This document shows, one piece after another, positions 1-7,742 of a stretch of 23,153 bases of DNA. The stretch covers positions 1 to 23,153 of the forward strand of contig JBFLVQ010000071.1 of NCBI GenBank assembly GCA_040758525.1, in the 5' to 3' direction. The stretch's first letter is position 1, and every line of letters starts with the position of its first letter. The notes beneath the pieces are model-generated. The model searched no databases, was not told the DNA's origin, and was given only the letters and a program-made list of their open reading frames with translations. A program made the translations under genes and the position numbers. The DNA is from JBFLVQ01 sp040758525. Lineage in GTDB: Bacteria; Acidobacteriota; Blastocatellia; Chloracidobacteriales; JADJPF01.

Positions 1-270
1 GATATACCTCTCTCTGTCTACAGTGGTCGTGCAATTATTAAAATTCCTGCACGTACTACCGCTAAACTGGCTACTGGCGCACATACTATCCGTGCTAAGG
101 TGAGCTTCCAAGCCTGTAACGATCAAGCCTGTTTTCCTCCTAAGACAATGGAGGTAACCATTCCCATTGAGGTGGTAGATGCCCAGACAAAGGTTAATGC
201 TGCTAATCAAGATATCTTCGCGGCTAAATCACCTACCGGCAAAAGCGCGCCGAAAAGCGGACACAAATAA
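1..270 (+). CDS. C-terminal end of a DsbD N-terminal-domain-like protein (partial)
   Basis: An open frame enters from the left edge and ends at TAA 268-270, giving 89 residues. It contains a beta-rich stretch with two cysteines spaced as in CNDQACFPP, followed by alternating hydrophobic residues (MEVTIPIEVV). This resembles the N-terminal domain of thiol:disulfide interchange protein DsbD, a periplasmic immunoglobulin-like domain whose cysteine pair passes electrons to partner thioredoxin-fold proteins. After it come about 30 polar residues rich in Ala, Lys and Ser, with no membrane helix. The visible part therefore looks like the end of a secreted or lipid-anchored single-domain protein, not of full-length DsbD, which continues into eight membrane helices. 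The family call rests on one motif in a fragment, and the start is outside the window. A redox protein would suit the System II cytochrome c gene resB found later, but the two are 13 kb apart. Confidence 0.55.
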   Translation, partial: DIPLSVYSGRAIIKIPARTTAKLATGAHTIRAKVSFQACNDQACFPPKTMEVTIPIEVVDAQTKVNAANQDIFAAKSPTGKSAPKSGHK

Positions 271-289
271 TAGTCCTGTTGAAAAATTA

Positions 290-323
290 AGCCCAGGCTT
301 GAAAACATTTTCAAACCTGGGCT
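290..323. terminator. Bidirectional hairpin terminator between convergent genes
   Basis: An inverted repeat of about 15 bp (AGCCCAGG-CTTGAAA against TTTCAAACCTGGGCT, one G-T pair) closes a tiny loop 20 bases after the stop at 270. On the minus strand the hairpin is followed by TTAATTTTTC, a usable U-rich tail. On the plus strand no U-run follows. It sits between a plus-strand gene ending at 270 and a minus-strand gene ending at 489, so it probably stops transcripts from both sides. Confidence 0.7.
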
Positions 324-488
324 GGCGATTATGAAACTTATTGGCGCCAATCTACACGGCGTCTATGCCAAGATCAAGAATGGCGAACAGTATCAAGCAC
401 CCAAAACTTTTTGTCGATTACCACTTTTAATAGTTTTGCTACGATAAATATCTTAAAAACAGCTACTAACCAAATAATTCAGTACCTT

Positions 489-749
489 CTAATGGGCTAG
501 ACAATGCGAATGTGTACGATCACCACTAGGCAGTACCATAGTGGTTGGGCGATTAATCTTAAAAGCCGTCTTTGTATTTGTAGTCAAACTATAAACATCA
601 AAACCAAAAGAGTCGAGATAGGTTGCTAAATCAAGGCTAGACGACAAGTAAAGCCTGGTCGGCTGGCCGCAATATTCGCAAATTTCAAGTAACCTCTCTA
701 CTACTTCAATGGGAGTAAAGCTAATCGTTGGATCTCTGTAGCTAGCCAT
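489..749 (-). CDS. Small hypothetical protein, 86 aa
   Basis: I do not recognise this family. The frame is supported by a strong ribosome-binding site, AAAGGAG, eight bases before the ATG at 749. The first half looks helical (IEVVERLLEICEYC). It holds one CxxC pair (CEYC, around residue 24-27) that is too isolated to call a zinc site, plus a later Cys and His pair near the end (HSHCLAH). There is no signal peptide or membrane segment. It lies downstream of the rimP-nusA-infB-rbfA-nrnA operon on the same strand, but 294 bases separate it from nrnA, so it probably has its own promoter. I could not pick out a convincing one. A structured leader is possible: TGAGCTGG near 845-852 pairs imperfectly with CCAACTCA. 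Function unknown. Confidence 0.6.
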   Translation of the reverse strand: MASYRDPTISFTPIEVVERLLEICEYCGQPTRLYLSSSLDLATYLDSFGFDVYSLTTNTKTAFKINRPTTMVLPSGDRTHSHCLAH

Positions 750-1043
750 TGCCTTATCTCCTTTCTAGGACTTCCGCTTTCACCCCAATATGTCCTGTAT
801 GATGTCGTTTTTCTAGTGTGAGTTGGCCACCTTTGTTGAGATGTCCAGCTCACTCACGAGAGTTTCGTTACTAACCATAACTTATTATCAAAGAGCCTAC
901 CGCAATTTTCTAAACATATTATCGTGAACGTGGGTGTTTTGGTGCCAGAAAAATGTTGTGGAGAGTACGGTACTAGGCTACACACCAGAAGGTAGACTTT
1001 CTAATGTAGACAAGCAGTAAGATCAAATAGCAGATAGCAAAAC
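750..1043. other. Intergenic region with no gene seen
   Basis: This 294-base gap separates nrnA from the 86-aa gene. I find no open frame with a ribosome-binding site, no tRNA fold and no strong terminator after nrnA. The only small feature is a short palindrome, AGTACGGTACT, near 964-974. It should hold the promoter of the 86-aa gene, but no hexamer pair stands out. Confidence 0.4.
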
Positions 1044-2012
1044 TCAATCGCCTATCACGGGGGCAATCCCAAGAGCTTCCTGAAGGTATTCAACAACTTG
1101 ATGTTCAACAACGGCTAAGTCACCTTTGACGGTACAACCAGCGGCATTCTTATGTCCACCACCACCAAAACGCTCAGCCACTCGTGCAACATTTACCTGC
1201 CCCTTTGAACGTAGGCTGGTCCGGTAGAGGCCAGTTGATACCTCCTTAAAGAAGGCGACTACCTCCACCTCACCAACCGAAAGCGGATAGTTGACGATAC
1301 CATCTAGATCCTCTTCACTAGCGCCTGCTTCTTGCATTGATTCAGTCGTTATGGTGATCCAGGCAATACGCCCAGTCTCATCCCGTTTGAGCGTCGAGAG
1401 TGCCATACCCAGCATCTTGATCTTGCTGAATGGATATGAGTAAAAGAGGGCTTGGGATATTTGTGCCGGTTTTACACCACGCCTTACCAACTCTGAAGCG
1501 ATCTTGAAGGTTCGTTCAGTGGTATTTGAGTAATGAAAAGAGCCTGTATCAGTAAGCAGGGCGGTATAAACACATTCTGCGATCTGTTGATTAACCGTGA
1601 CTCCCAATGCTTTGCAGAGGTTATAGATCATCTCACCAACTGCTGAGGCAGTAGAATCGATCCAGTTGATATGGCCAAAGAGTGCGGTGGTACTATGATG
1701 ATCTATATTAACAACAAACTGCTTATCTAGAGCAATCAAGCCAGGGCGATCAATATCACTACATTCTATGACAAAAGCAGCATCATAACCATCTGGTACA
1801 AAAGGGGATTTTAATACATCTTGAGCACCAGGTAGTTCCCGGTAGGCATGTGGTACGCTATCACGCATTATCACATGCACTTCTTTGTCAAGATTTCTTA
1901 GCGTCCAGTAGAGCGCTAATGATGATCCTAAACTGTCACCGTCCGGCCGCACATGGGAAGTGATGCAGAAGCGATGCTTCGATTCGATAAGTTCAACAAC
2001 CTGACTTAACAT
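1044..2012 (-). CDS. nrnA: Bifunctional oligoribonuclease / pAp phosphatase (DHH/DHHA1)
   Basis: This is a 322-residue DHH-superfamily phosphoesterase, close to the usual NrnA length. The first metal-binding motif is RPDGDS at residues 22-27. The name-giving motif IDHHS is at 103-107, a further metal-site Asp sits in LLTDTGSF near 155, and the C-terminal DHHA1 signature GGGGHKNAAG is at 283-292. The family degrades 2-5 nt nanoRNAs and dephosphorylates 3'-phosphoadenosine 5'-phosphate (pAp) to AMP, linking RNA turnover and sulfur assimilation. It is the last gene of the rimP-nusA-infB-rbfA operon, 27 bases after rbfA, a common position for nrnA in Gram-positive and acidobacterial genomes. The start has no clear ribosome-binding site, so translation is perhaps coupled to rbfA. 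The truB gene that often follows is absent. Confidence 0.92.
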   Translation of the reverse strand: MLSQVVELIESKHRFCITSHVRPDGDSLGSSLALYWTLRNLDKEVHVIMRDSVPHAYRELPGAQDVLKSPFVPDGYDAAFVIECSDIDRPGLIALDKQFVVNIDHHSTTALFGHINWIDSTASAVGEMIYNLCKALGVTVNQQIAECVYTALLTDTGSFHYSNTTERTFKIASELVRRGVKPAQISQALFYSYPFSKIKMLGMALSTLKRDETGRIAWITITTESMQEAGASEEDLDGIVNYPLSVGEVEVVAFFKEVSTGLYRTSLRSKGQVNVARVAERFGGGGHKNAAGCTVKGDLAVVEHQVVEYLQEALGIAPVIGD

Positions 2013-2039
2013 CTATGGTATGGTAGAGAGCCTAAGGGA

Positions 2040-2396
2040 TTAGGTTTCCTGCCCTGTCTCTGTCTCCTCTCTTAGCAGTTCCTCGATCCGTGCAGCTTTC
2101 TTTGACGTATCGTCATATTTAAAGAGCAGATCGGGAGCACGCTTCAGTTGCAGGCGTGATGCCAGTTGATAGCGAATAAAGCCAGTCGCATGACGTAACG
2201 CAGCAATCGCTCGGTCAATCTCTTGCTTACCACCTTCAATATCAACAAAGATGGTCGCATTACGCAGATCCGGGCTTATCTTGACAGACGTAACCTTGAC
2301 GTTGCTAAGTCGTTCGTCAGTCAATTCGTATTCAACTATATCGCTAGCCTCTTGCCGAATTGTTTCGGCTAGGCGTATAGCGCGGTTACCTGACAT
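2040..2396 (-). CDS. rbfA: 30S ribosome-binding factor RbfA
   Basis: The 118-residue protein matches RbfA in length and layout. An N-terminal helix (RLAETIRQEASDIVEYEL) is followed by the KH-like core, with VKVTSVKISPDLRNATIFV around residues 34-52 and ELASR-like LASRLQLKRAPDLLFKYD near 80-97. RbfA binds the immature 30S subunit near helix 1 and the central pseudoknot of 16S rRNA and is needed for late small-subunit maturation. The ATG at 2396 has AAAGGG a few bases upstream. It lies 106 bases after infB and 27 bases before nrnA on the same strand, as expected for this operon. The 106-base gap holds a direct repeat (TGGTATT twice) but no clear terminator. Confidence 0.93.
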   Translation of the reverse strand: MSGNRAIRLAETIRQEASDIVEYELTDERLSNVKVTSVKISPDLRNATIFVDIEGGKQEIDRAIAALRHATGFIRYQLASRLQLKRAPDLLFKYDDTSKKAARIEELLREETETGQET

Positions 2397-2502
2397 CGTA
2401 CCCTTTGTAAAGCCTATCGCTAAAACTTCCGCTCTTACTCACCTGCCAATACCAGAGAATACCAGTAGGTGAAAGAATCGAAAGCTCACCCCTCTATGAG
2501 CC

Positions 2503-5322
2503 TTACAGTTCTGTAGGCGTAACCTTCTCAGTTGTGTACGCCTCTATGATATCCCCTATCTTCAAATCCGAAAACTTCTCGATTCCTATACCACATTCAA
2601 ATCCCTGTTTCACCTCTGAGACATCTTCTTTGAAGCGGCGTAAGCTGCCAATCTGACCATCATGTACGACCACCCCATCACGCACCAAGCGCACACGCGC
2701 AGTGCGTTTAATGATTCCATCAATGACCATCACTCCAGCAATATTGCCAACTTTAGGAATCTTGATGATCTTGCGTACATCAGCCTTGCCAAGCGGTACC
2801 TCTTTCAAGGTAGCGTCTAGCATACCGATCATTGCATTACGAATCTCTTCCTCAGCCTTGTAGATAATGCTATGTAGACGAATATCGACATTCTCTAAAC
2901 GTGCTAATTCCTCGGCACGTTGCTCAGGACGCACATTGAATCCAATAATCACAGCCGAGTGAGCCATATCATTACTAGCTGTGGCAAGTAACACATCCGA
3001 CTCTGTGATCGCACCGACACCACTACGTATAACACGTACTTTAACTTTATCAGTAGAAAGTTTCTGAAGAGTATCTTTAAGTACCTCTACTGAACCCTGC
3101 ACATCTGTCTTAAGAATTACCAGCAATTCCTTAAGCTTACCAGCCTGCATAGCGCTAAAGAGATCTTCTAGTCGCTGTGCAGAGCTGCGTGATAGCTCCA
3201 ACATACGCTTCTTAGACTGGCGTAGCATACTGATCTGCTGTGCTTTGGCAACATCATTAACAACTTGGAATTGATCGCCAGCGGCTGGTACACCCTGCAA
3301 TCCTAATACTTCAACGGGAGTGGCTGGTCCAGCCTCTTGCACGGGTTGACCGCTCTCATCAAACATTGCACGTACACGCCCAAAGAAGAGTCCTGCAATC
3401 ACTGGGTCGCCAATACCTAAAGTGCCATTTTGCACTAACACAGTAGCCACGGCGCCACGCCCCTTATCAAGCTTTGCTTCTAACACTACCCCTGTACCAA
3501 GCCGCTTAGGATTTGCTTTAAGGTCTAAAATATCCGCAGTAAGCAGAATCATCTCTAACAAGCTATTAAGGTTAATACGTTGTTTGGCGGAGACCTCGAC
3601 CATTACTGTATCGCCACCCCAACCATCCCAAACTAGACCATAATCGGAGAGGGCTTGCTTAACACGATCTGGTTGTGCCTGTGGCTTATCAATCTTGTTG
3701 ATCGCTACCACAATCGGCACCCCTGCCGCTTTTGCATGCTCAATTGCTTCAACAGTCTGAGGCATCACGCCATCATCAGCAGCAACCACCAGTACTACCA
3801 CATCAGTGACACGCGCACCACGTGCACGCATCATAGTAAAAGCCTCGTGACCAGGTGTATCAAGAAAGACAACGGGCCGCTTATGACCAGGGTTGTCAGG
3901 ATCTGGAACATTTACACTATAAGCACCAATATGCTGAGTAATACCACCTGCTTCACCTTCAGCAACACGTGTCTTGCGAATCGCATCAAGTAGACTCGTC
4001 TTACCATGATCGACGTGTCCCATCACAGTAACGACTGGCGCTCGTGTTCCTTGCTCTTCGTTACGCTCTATTGCTACTTCGATCTCTGCTTCCGCAGTCA
4101 TCTCCTCAAAGCCAGCAAAACTCACCTCATAACCAAATTCACGTCCAATTTCACGGGCAACATCAGCATTGAGGGTCTGGTTAATAGTAGCCATTACACC
4201 CTTGCTAAGCAGTAGACCAACCACATCTTTGGGTTTTATTTCTAACTTCTCAGCAAACTCTTTAACAGTACTTCCCTCTACCAATTTGATTGGCTTTAGT
4301 TCCTTAGGAGCTGATACCTTCGGCATAGCAGTAGCAGTCGGCGGCGGCTGTATAACCGGCAGCTTTTCGCGATCCTCTTTCTTTGCATGAACCAATCGGT
4401 TACCTCCAGGCCCGGAGCGGCGGCCTTTGCGACGTGCATCTGGCGGTGGAATATAGGTAGTCCGCTGCCCTTCAGGAACCTCACTAGTCTCAGGCTGGGC
4501 AGTAATACGGTGAATTACCTGCGCCATTGGCTTGGAGACCAATTTCTGTGGTGGACGTGAAGGTGTAGGACGTGATGGTTCTGGTTCGTTGCGTGTCAAC
4601 CCAGTAGGCTGTGCAGCCGGTACGGCCGGCGGCGGTGCTTGTGGTTGTAAGGGGATAATATGAGTTTTGATTCCAGTACTAGCTCCAGTAGCTGTAGTAG
4701 TGCTCGTGGTAGGCGGTGGCGGCGAGGAGATCACTCGCGGCTCAGCAATAGGTTTTGCCTCGCTAGAAGCAACCGCACGAGGTTGTTCAGGTTGGGCACT
4801 AGGAACAACTGGAGGAGGACTGCTCACCGGTATACTAGGGGTTGGCGGCGGTGACGGTGTAGTCACCACTGGCGCAACCTCTGGTTTAGGTGGTTCAATA
4901 CGTACAATACGCGGCCGCGCGCTCTCCTCTGTTTCACGCGCAGGCGGCAATGGCACCACCGGTGGTTGCTGCGGCTCAGCTTTCTTAATCATCTTAATCG
5001 CAGAAGGCATAGACGCTGGCCGCTTCTCGTCTGGGGCAACCGGGGTCTCGGCAGACTTCCATTTAGCTAATGGCGGTGGAGCGGCGATCTCCGCCGCGGG
5101 CAGATTCTCCATTTCGTCAGCACGGTGTTTCACTAATTTGACGCGCCTTTCAGCCTGAGTTTTTTGAGGGAAATATTTGCTCTTGACCTTCTCCGCAATG
5201 TCAAGCGGTACAGAATTCGAAGGTACACTAACATCATACCCGAACCGGCGTACTTCCTCGATCACTTTCTTATTATCGAGTTTCAGCTCTTTGGCCAAAT
5301 CATAGATCCTAACTTTCGACAT
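2503..5322 (-). CDS. infB: Translation initiation factor IF-2
   Basis: A 939-residue GTPase that places initiator tRNA on the 30S subunit and drives subunit joining. The N-terminus (residues 1-50) is an IF2_N helical domain. Residues about 75-330 are a Pro/Ala/Ser/Thr-rich linker. A second IF2_N domain (VKEFAEKLEIKPKDVV) begins near 347. The G domain follows: GHVDHGKT near 434-441, GGITQHIG near 457, DTPGH near 487, NKID near 541, then SAK. Domains II-IV run to the end. The ATG at 5322 has GGGAG at proper spacing and follows nusA by 22 bases. The length is near that of E. coli IF2-1 (890) because of the unusually long proline linker. The ylxR gene usually found between nusA and infB is missing. 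Confidence 0.97.
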   Translation of the reverse strand: MSKVRIYDLAKELKLDNKKVIEEVRRFGYDVSVPSNSVPLDIAEKVKSKYFPQKTQAERRVKLVKHRADEMENLPAAEIAAPPPLAKWKSAETPVAPDEKRPASMPSAIKMIKKAEPQQPPVVPLPPARETEESARPRIVRIEPPKPEVAPVVTTPSPPPTPSIPVSSPPPVVPSAQPEQPRAVASSEAKPIAEPRVISSPPPPTTSTTTATGASTGIKTHIIPLQPQAPPPAVPAAQPTGLTRNEPEPSRPTPSRPPQKLVSKPMAQVIHRITAQPETSEVPEGQRTTYIPPPDARRKGRRSGPGGNRLVHAKKEDREKLPVIQPPPTATAMPKVSAPKELKPIKLVEGSTVKEFAEKLEIKPKDVVGLLLSKGVMATINQTLNADVAREIGREFGYEVSFAGFEEMTAEAEIEVAIERNEEQGTRAPVVTVMGHVDHGKTSLLDAIRKTRVAEGEAGGITQHIGAYSVNVPDPDNPGHKRPVVFLDTPGHEAFTMMRARGARVTDVVVLVVAADDGVMPQTVEAIEHAKAAGVPIVVAINKIDKPQAQPDRVKQALSDYGLVWDGWGGDTVMVEVSAKQRINLNSLLEMILLTADILDLKANPKRLGTGVVLEAKLDKGRGAVATVLVQNGTLGIGDPVIAGLFFGRVRAMFDESGQPVQEAGPATPVEVLGLQGVPAAGDQFQVVNDVAKAQQISMLRQSKKRMLELSRSSAQRLEDLFSAMQAGKLKELLVILKTDVQGSVEVLKDTLQKLSTDKVKVRVIRSGVGAITESDVLLATASNDMAHSAVIIGFNVRPEQRAEELARLENVDIRLHSIIYKAEEEIRNAMIGMLDATLKEVPLGKADVRKIIKIPKVGNIAGVMVIDGIIKRTARVRLVRDGVVVHDGQIGSLRRFKEDVSEVKQGFECGIGIEKFSDLKIGDIIEAYTTEKVTPTEL

Positions 5323-5344
5323 TCAATCTCCCTTCAATCATTTA

Positions 5345-6847
5345 TCACTCAGCTTCGCTATCTGCACTAGCGGTACTAGCCTTGGGTTGATCAAGCTCCG
5401 TTGCCGAAGTTGCGACTTTATCCCTGGCCGTTTCCTTATCTGTTAGAGCAATAGTATCGGCGGCTTCATTATGTTCTGTTTCGACCGCTTTATTAACTAT
5501 GCTGCTAACAGAAGGTAATCCAACTAACGCAGTAGTTGCTTGGGCAGATGAGTCGCCTGTACCGCCACGTTGCTCCAATTTTACCTTGATAATCTGCCGG
5601 GCAAAATCGGCCAGCGCATTGGCATCATCAAGACTTACATCAAGCATTGTAGCAATATCATCAGCCGTGCATTCAGCTAGCTGTTCCACGGTTTCAATAC
5701 CGGCTTCCCTGAGCTTGGCAGAATGGACTGGATCAATACCTTCCAAGGCATTAAGCGGTACTGCGGCTGAAGACATCAATGCTTCAATCTGGATGGCCAC
5801 CTCACGCTTCATTTCCGCTTCACTACGGATATCAATATGCCAGCCTACCAGTTTGGCTGCCAGGCGCACGTTCTGACCCTTCTTACCAATAGCAAGACTG
5901 AGTTGCGAGTCCTCTACAATAACTTCAAGTTGTTGATTCTGGAAGTCAGTAATCTGCACTTTGCTCACTTTAGCGGGTGAAAGCGCATTGGCGGCAAAGA
6001 TAGTTGGATCGGCAGACCACTGAATAATATCTATCTTCTCACCACGTAGCTCACGAATGATGGCCTGCACTCGCGAGCCTTTCATACCAACGCAAGCACC
6101 CACTGGATCAACATCCTGATCGTTAGAAGCGACTGCGATCTTAGCACGATCACCGGGCTCACGCACAGCCGCTTTAATTGTTACTGTGCCATCATAGATC
6201 TCAGGCACTTCCATCTCAAAGAGTCGCTTGAGCAACTCTGGGCTAGTGCGCGAGACCTCAACCTGTGGCCCTTTAGACTCTTTAGTAACATCATGTATGA
6301 CTACACGTATACGCTCACCCTGTGAGAAGCTTTCCGCCGAAGACTGTTGTGATCTAGGCAAGATTGCTTCAATCTTGCCTAGATCAACAATAATGTTACC
6401 CCGCTCAAACCGCTTCACAAATCCATTCACGAGGTCACCTTTCTTACCTATATACTCCTCGTAGATATTGTTGCGCTCAGCTTCACGCACTTTCTGAAAG
6501 ATAATCTGTTTGGCGGTCTGTGCGGCTATACGACCTAAGTCCTCGACTGGTCGAGGGAATTGTAGTTCATCACCAATCTCAACGCCTTCACCGACTTCAC
6601 TGAGCGCCTCATCAAGACTGATCTCCATATCGGCATTGGCGACCTGCTCGACCACTCGTTTGACAGCATAAAGATCGATCTGGCCGGTATCGCGATTATA
6701 GCTAGCGTGCAGATCCTCTTTGCTCTTGAACTGCTTGCGCGAGGCGGTAACAACAGCCTCTTCCATTGCCTTGACAATAATTTGTGCATCAATATTCTTC
6801 TCGCGACTGAGCTGTTCAATTGTTTCTGCCAATAGGCTAATTCCCAT
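5345..6847 (-). CDS. nusA: Transcription termination/antitermination factor NusA
   Basis: NusA binds RNA polymerase and modulates pausing, intrinsic termination and antitermination. I choose the ATG at 6847 (500 aa) because GGAG lies 10 bases upstream and the protein then begins like the family (MGISLLAETIEQLSREKNI). The frame stays open to 6904, but that extension has no support. After the N-terminal polymerase-binding domain comes an S1 domain near residues 130-200 (GDLVNGFVKRFERGNIIVDLG). Two KH domains follow, the first with MKGSRVQAIIRELRGEKIDI and the second with IGKKGQNVRLAAKLVGWHID. A helix-hairpin-helix unit (about 375-435) precedes a roughly 60-residue Ala/Thr/Asp/Glu-rich tail that looks disordered. 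It stands second in the rimP operon, 162 bases after rimP. Confidence 0.95.
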   Translation of the reverse strand: MGISLLAETIEQLSREKNIDAQIIVKAMEEAVVTASRKQFKSKEDLHASYNRDTGQIDLYAVKRVVEQVANADMEISLDEALSEVGEGVEIGDELQFPRPVEDLGRIAAQTAKQIIFQKVREAERNNIYEEYIGKKGDLVNGFVKRFERGNIIVDLGKIEAILPRSQQSSAESFSQGERIRVVIHDVTKESKGPQVEVSRTSPELLKRLFEMEVPEIYDGTVTIKAAVREPGDRAKIAVASNDQDVDPVGACVGMKGSRVQAIIRELRGEKIDIIQWSADPTIFAANALSPAKVSKVQITDFQNQQLEVIVEDSQLSLAIGKKGQNVRLAAKLVGWHIDIRSEAEMKREVAIQIEALMSSAAVPLNALEGIDPVHSAKLREAGIETVEQLAECTADDIATMLDVSLDDANALADFARQIIKVKLEQRGGTGDSSAQATTALVGLPSVSSIVNKAVETEHNEAADTIALTDKETARDKVATSATELDQPKASTASADSEAE

Positions 6848-6926
6848 TTTCTCGTCTCTCCATAAATCAGCGCTGCCCGACTGGGCAGATGCGTAATAGA
6901 ACAATAAAGCTGAGATAAAGCTATAA

Positions 6927-6990
6927 ATTATAACGCTTGCAAAGCACGTGCAGCGAGTGCCCGCGCCGGATGCGCTCCGCGCTTCGCGGA
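6927..6990 (-). promoter_or_regulatory. Possible internal nusA promoter and GC-rich hairpin
   Basis: The rimP-nusA gap contains a perfect -10 box, TATAAT, on the minus strand at 6927-6932. It has no good -35 hexamer, so the promoter call is weak. About 40 bases upstream lies a GC-rich perfect hairpin, TCCGCG-CTT-CGCGGA (6976-6990), that stands out against the AT-rich surroundings and has no U-run after it. It could pause polymerase, protect the mRNA or bind a regulator. Confidence 0.35.
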
Positions 6991-7009
6991 CTACTAAACT
7001 TGCAGACGG

Positions 7010-7504
7010 TTAAGGTTGCTGTTTCGCGCGGCGAAAAAGCTCATCAAGATCTACTTCCAAATTCGCTGTGGCAATCTCCTGAAAAGGTATCAACAGAATC
7101 TTTCCCTGCTGATCAAGCAGCTTCACCTGCTCGCCTTCGAGCCCTTCTAGACGGCCATGGAAATTACGCCTGCCATCGATTGCTTGATGAGTTTTCAGTC
7201 GAATCAAGTGGCCTGCAAAACGCTCGTAATCGCTGCGCTTGTAGAGGCCACGGTTAACTCCAGGGGATGAAACTTCCAACACGTACTGATGAGGAATCAG
7301 ATCTTCAACGTCCAATACCATGCCGACCTGGTTACTGATATAGCTGCAATCCTGTAGTGTTACGCCACCCGGCTTATCGATATATATCCGCAGCACCGCC
7401 TGCTTGCGCCCCCCGAAGAATTCACAGTGTACAAACTCGAACCCTTCTGCGGTAACTATGCGCTCTATCAGAGCGTTCAGTTGCGGTTCGACCGCCTGCG
7501 CCAT
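7010..7504 (-). CDS. rimP: Ribosome maturation factor RimP
   Basis: RimP helps assemble the 30S subunit, in particular entry of S12 and neighbouring proteins. The start chosen is ATG 7504 (164 aa), with ACGGAG ending six bases before it. A GTG at 7522 in the same frame would add six residues and has a poorer site. The sequence has the family pattern: an N-terminal alpha-beta domain (LIERIVTAEGFEFVHCEF, then VLRIYIDKPGGVTLQDC around residues 42-58), the linker motif VLEVSSPGVNRGL near 90-102, and a C-terminal Sm-like beta barrel. It is the first gene of the five-gene operon, as in most bacteria, and is preceded by the promoter and terminator described separately. Confidence 0.93.
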   Translation of the reverse strand: MAQAVEPQLNALIERIVTAEGFEFVHCEFFGGRKQAVLRIYIDKPGGVTLQDCSYISNQVGMVLDVEDLIPHQYVLEVSSPGVNRGLYKRSDYERFAGHLIRLKTHQAIDGRRNFHGRLEGLEGEQVKLLDQQGKILLIPFQEIATANLEVDLDELFRRAKQQP

Positions 7505-7540
7505 GCCCGTCTCCGTAAACACCTCTTTGCTAGTAGCTGT

Positions 7541-7565
7541 AAAAAAAAATGGGCTCGCGAGCCCA
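7541..7565 (-). terminator. Intrinsic terminator in the leader of the rimP operon
   Basis: Read on the minus strand, a perfect 16-base palindrome TGGGCTCGCGAGCCCA (7550-7565) is followed directly by nine T residues (7541-7549), a textbook intrinsic terminator. It lies about 37 bases before the rimP start and just after the predicted promoter at 7581-7610. No minus-strand gene lies upstream that it could serve, because the neighbour at 7743 is on the plus strand. It therefore must act on the rimP operon's own leader. Confidence 0.8.
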
Positions 7566-7580
7566 CTTTGCCAGCAAATC

Positions 7581-7610
7581 AGTATACGGCGAAAGGTCGC
7601 GGGAAATCAA
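7581..7610 (-). promoter_or_regulatory. Sigma70-type promoter of the rimP-nusA-infB-rbfA-nrnA operon
   Basis: On the minus strand a TTGATT -35 box (7605-7610) and a TATACT -10 box (7581-7586) are 18 bases apart. Each matches the consensus at five of six positions. Transcription would start near 7574, giving a leader of about 70 bases that contains the terminator at 7541-7565. Confidence 0.65.
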
Positions 7611-7668
7611 GGATCATTTTCCTGGATCTTTCCGAAGCACACTGATATGAGGACAACTACATACTCCC

Positions 7669-7696
7669 TTGACTTTGTATTGAATGTCGTTACACT
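7669..7696 (+). promoter_or_regulatory. Sigma70-type promoter of the CHAD gene
   Basis: TTGACT (7669-7674) and TACACT (7691-7696) are 16 bases apart, and the predicted start near 7703 lies 40 bases before the CHAD ATG. It is divergent from the rimP promoter; the two -35 boxes are about 60 bases apart. Confidence 0.6.
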
Positions 7697-7742
7697 GATC
7701 CCTGCCACATATTATCAGCCAGCAATTGCGGAGCCGTCACCA

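Noticed and set aside
331..447. 38-codon ATG-to-TAA frame just after the hairpin at 290-323
   Set aside because: No ribosome-binding site, starts inside a terminator region, and its length is expected by chance.
4667..5158. 163-codon open frame on the plus strand inside infB
   Set aside because: It is the antisense shadow of the Pro/Ala-rich linker of IF-2, giving Gly-rich low-complexity translation and no ribosome-binding site.
6848..6904. 19-residue N-terminal extension of NusA
   Set aside because: Not family-like; the ATG at 6847 has GGAG upstream and gives a typical NusA N-terminus.
6965..6975. GCCGGATGCGC shared with 18413-18423, reminiscent of REP elements
   Set aside because: An 11-base match between two intergenic patches is about what chance predicts in this much non-coding sequence, and the flanks do not match.
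7404..7742. Upstream extension of the CHAD frame by 113 codons
   Set aside because: It is antisense to rimP, runs through the rimP promoter and the CHAD promoter, and has no family-like sequence; ATG 7743 has a ribosome-binding site.
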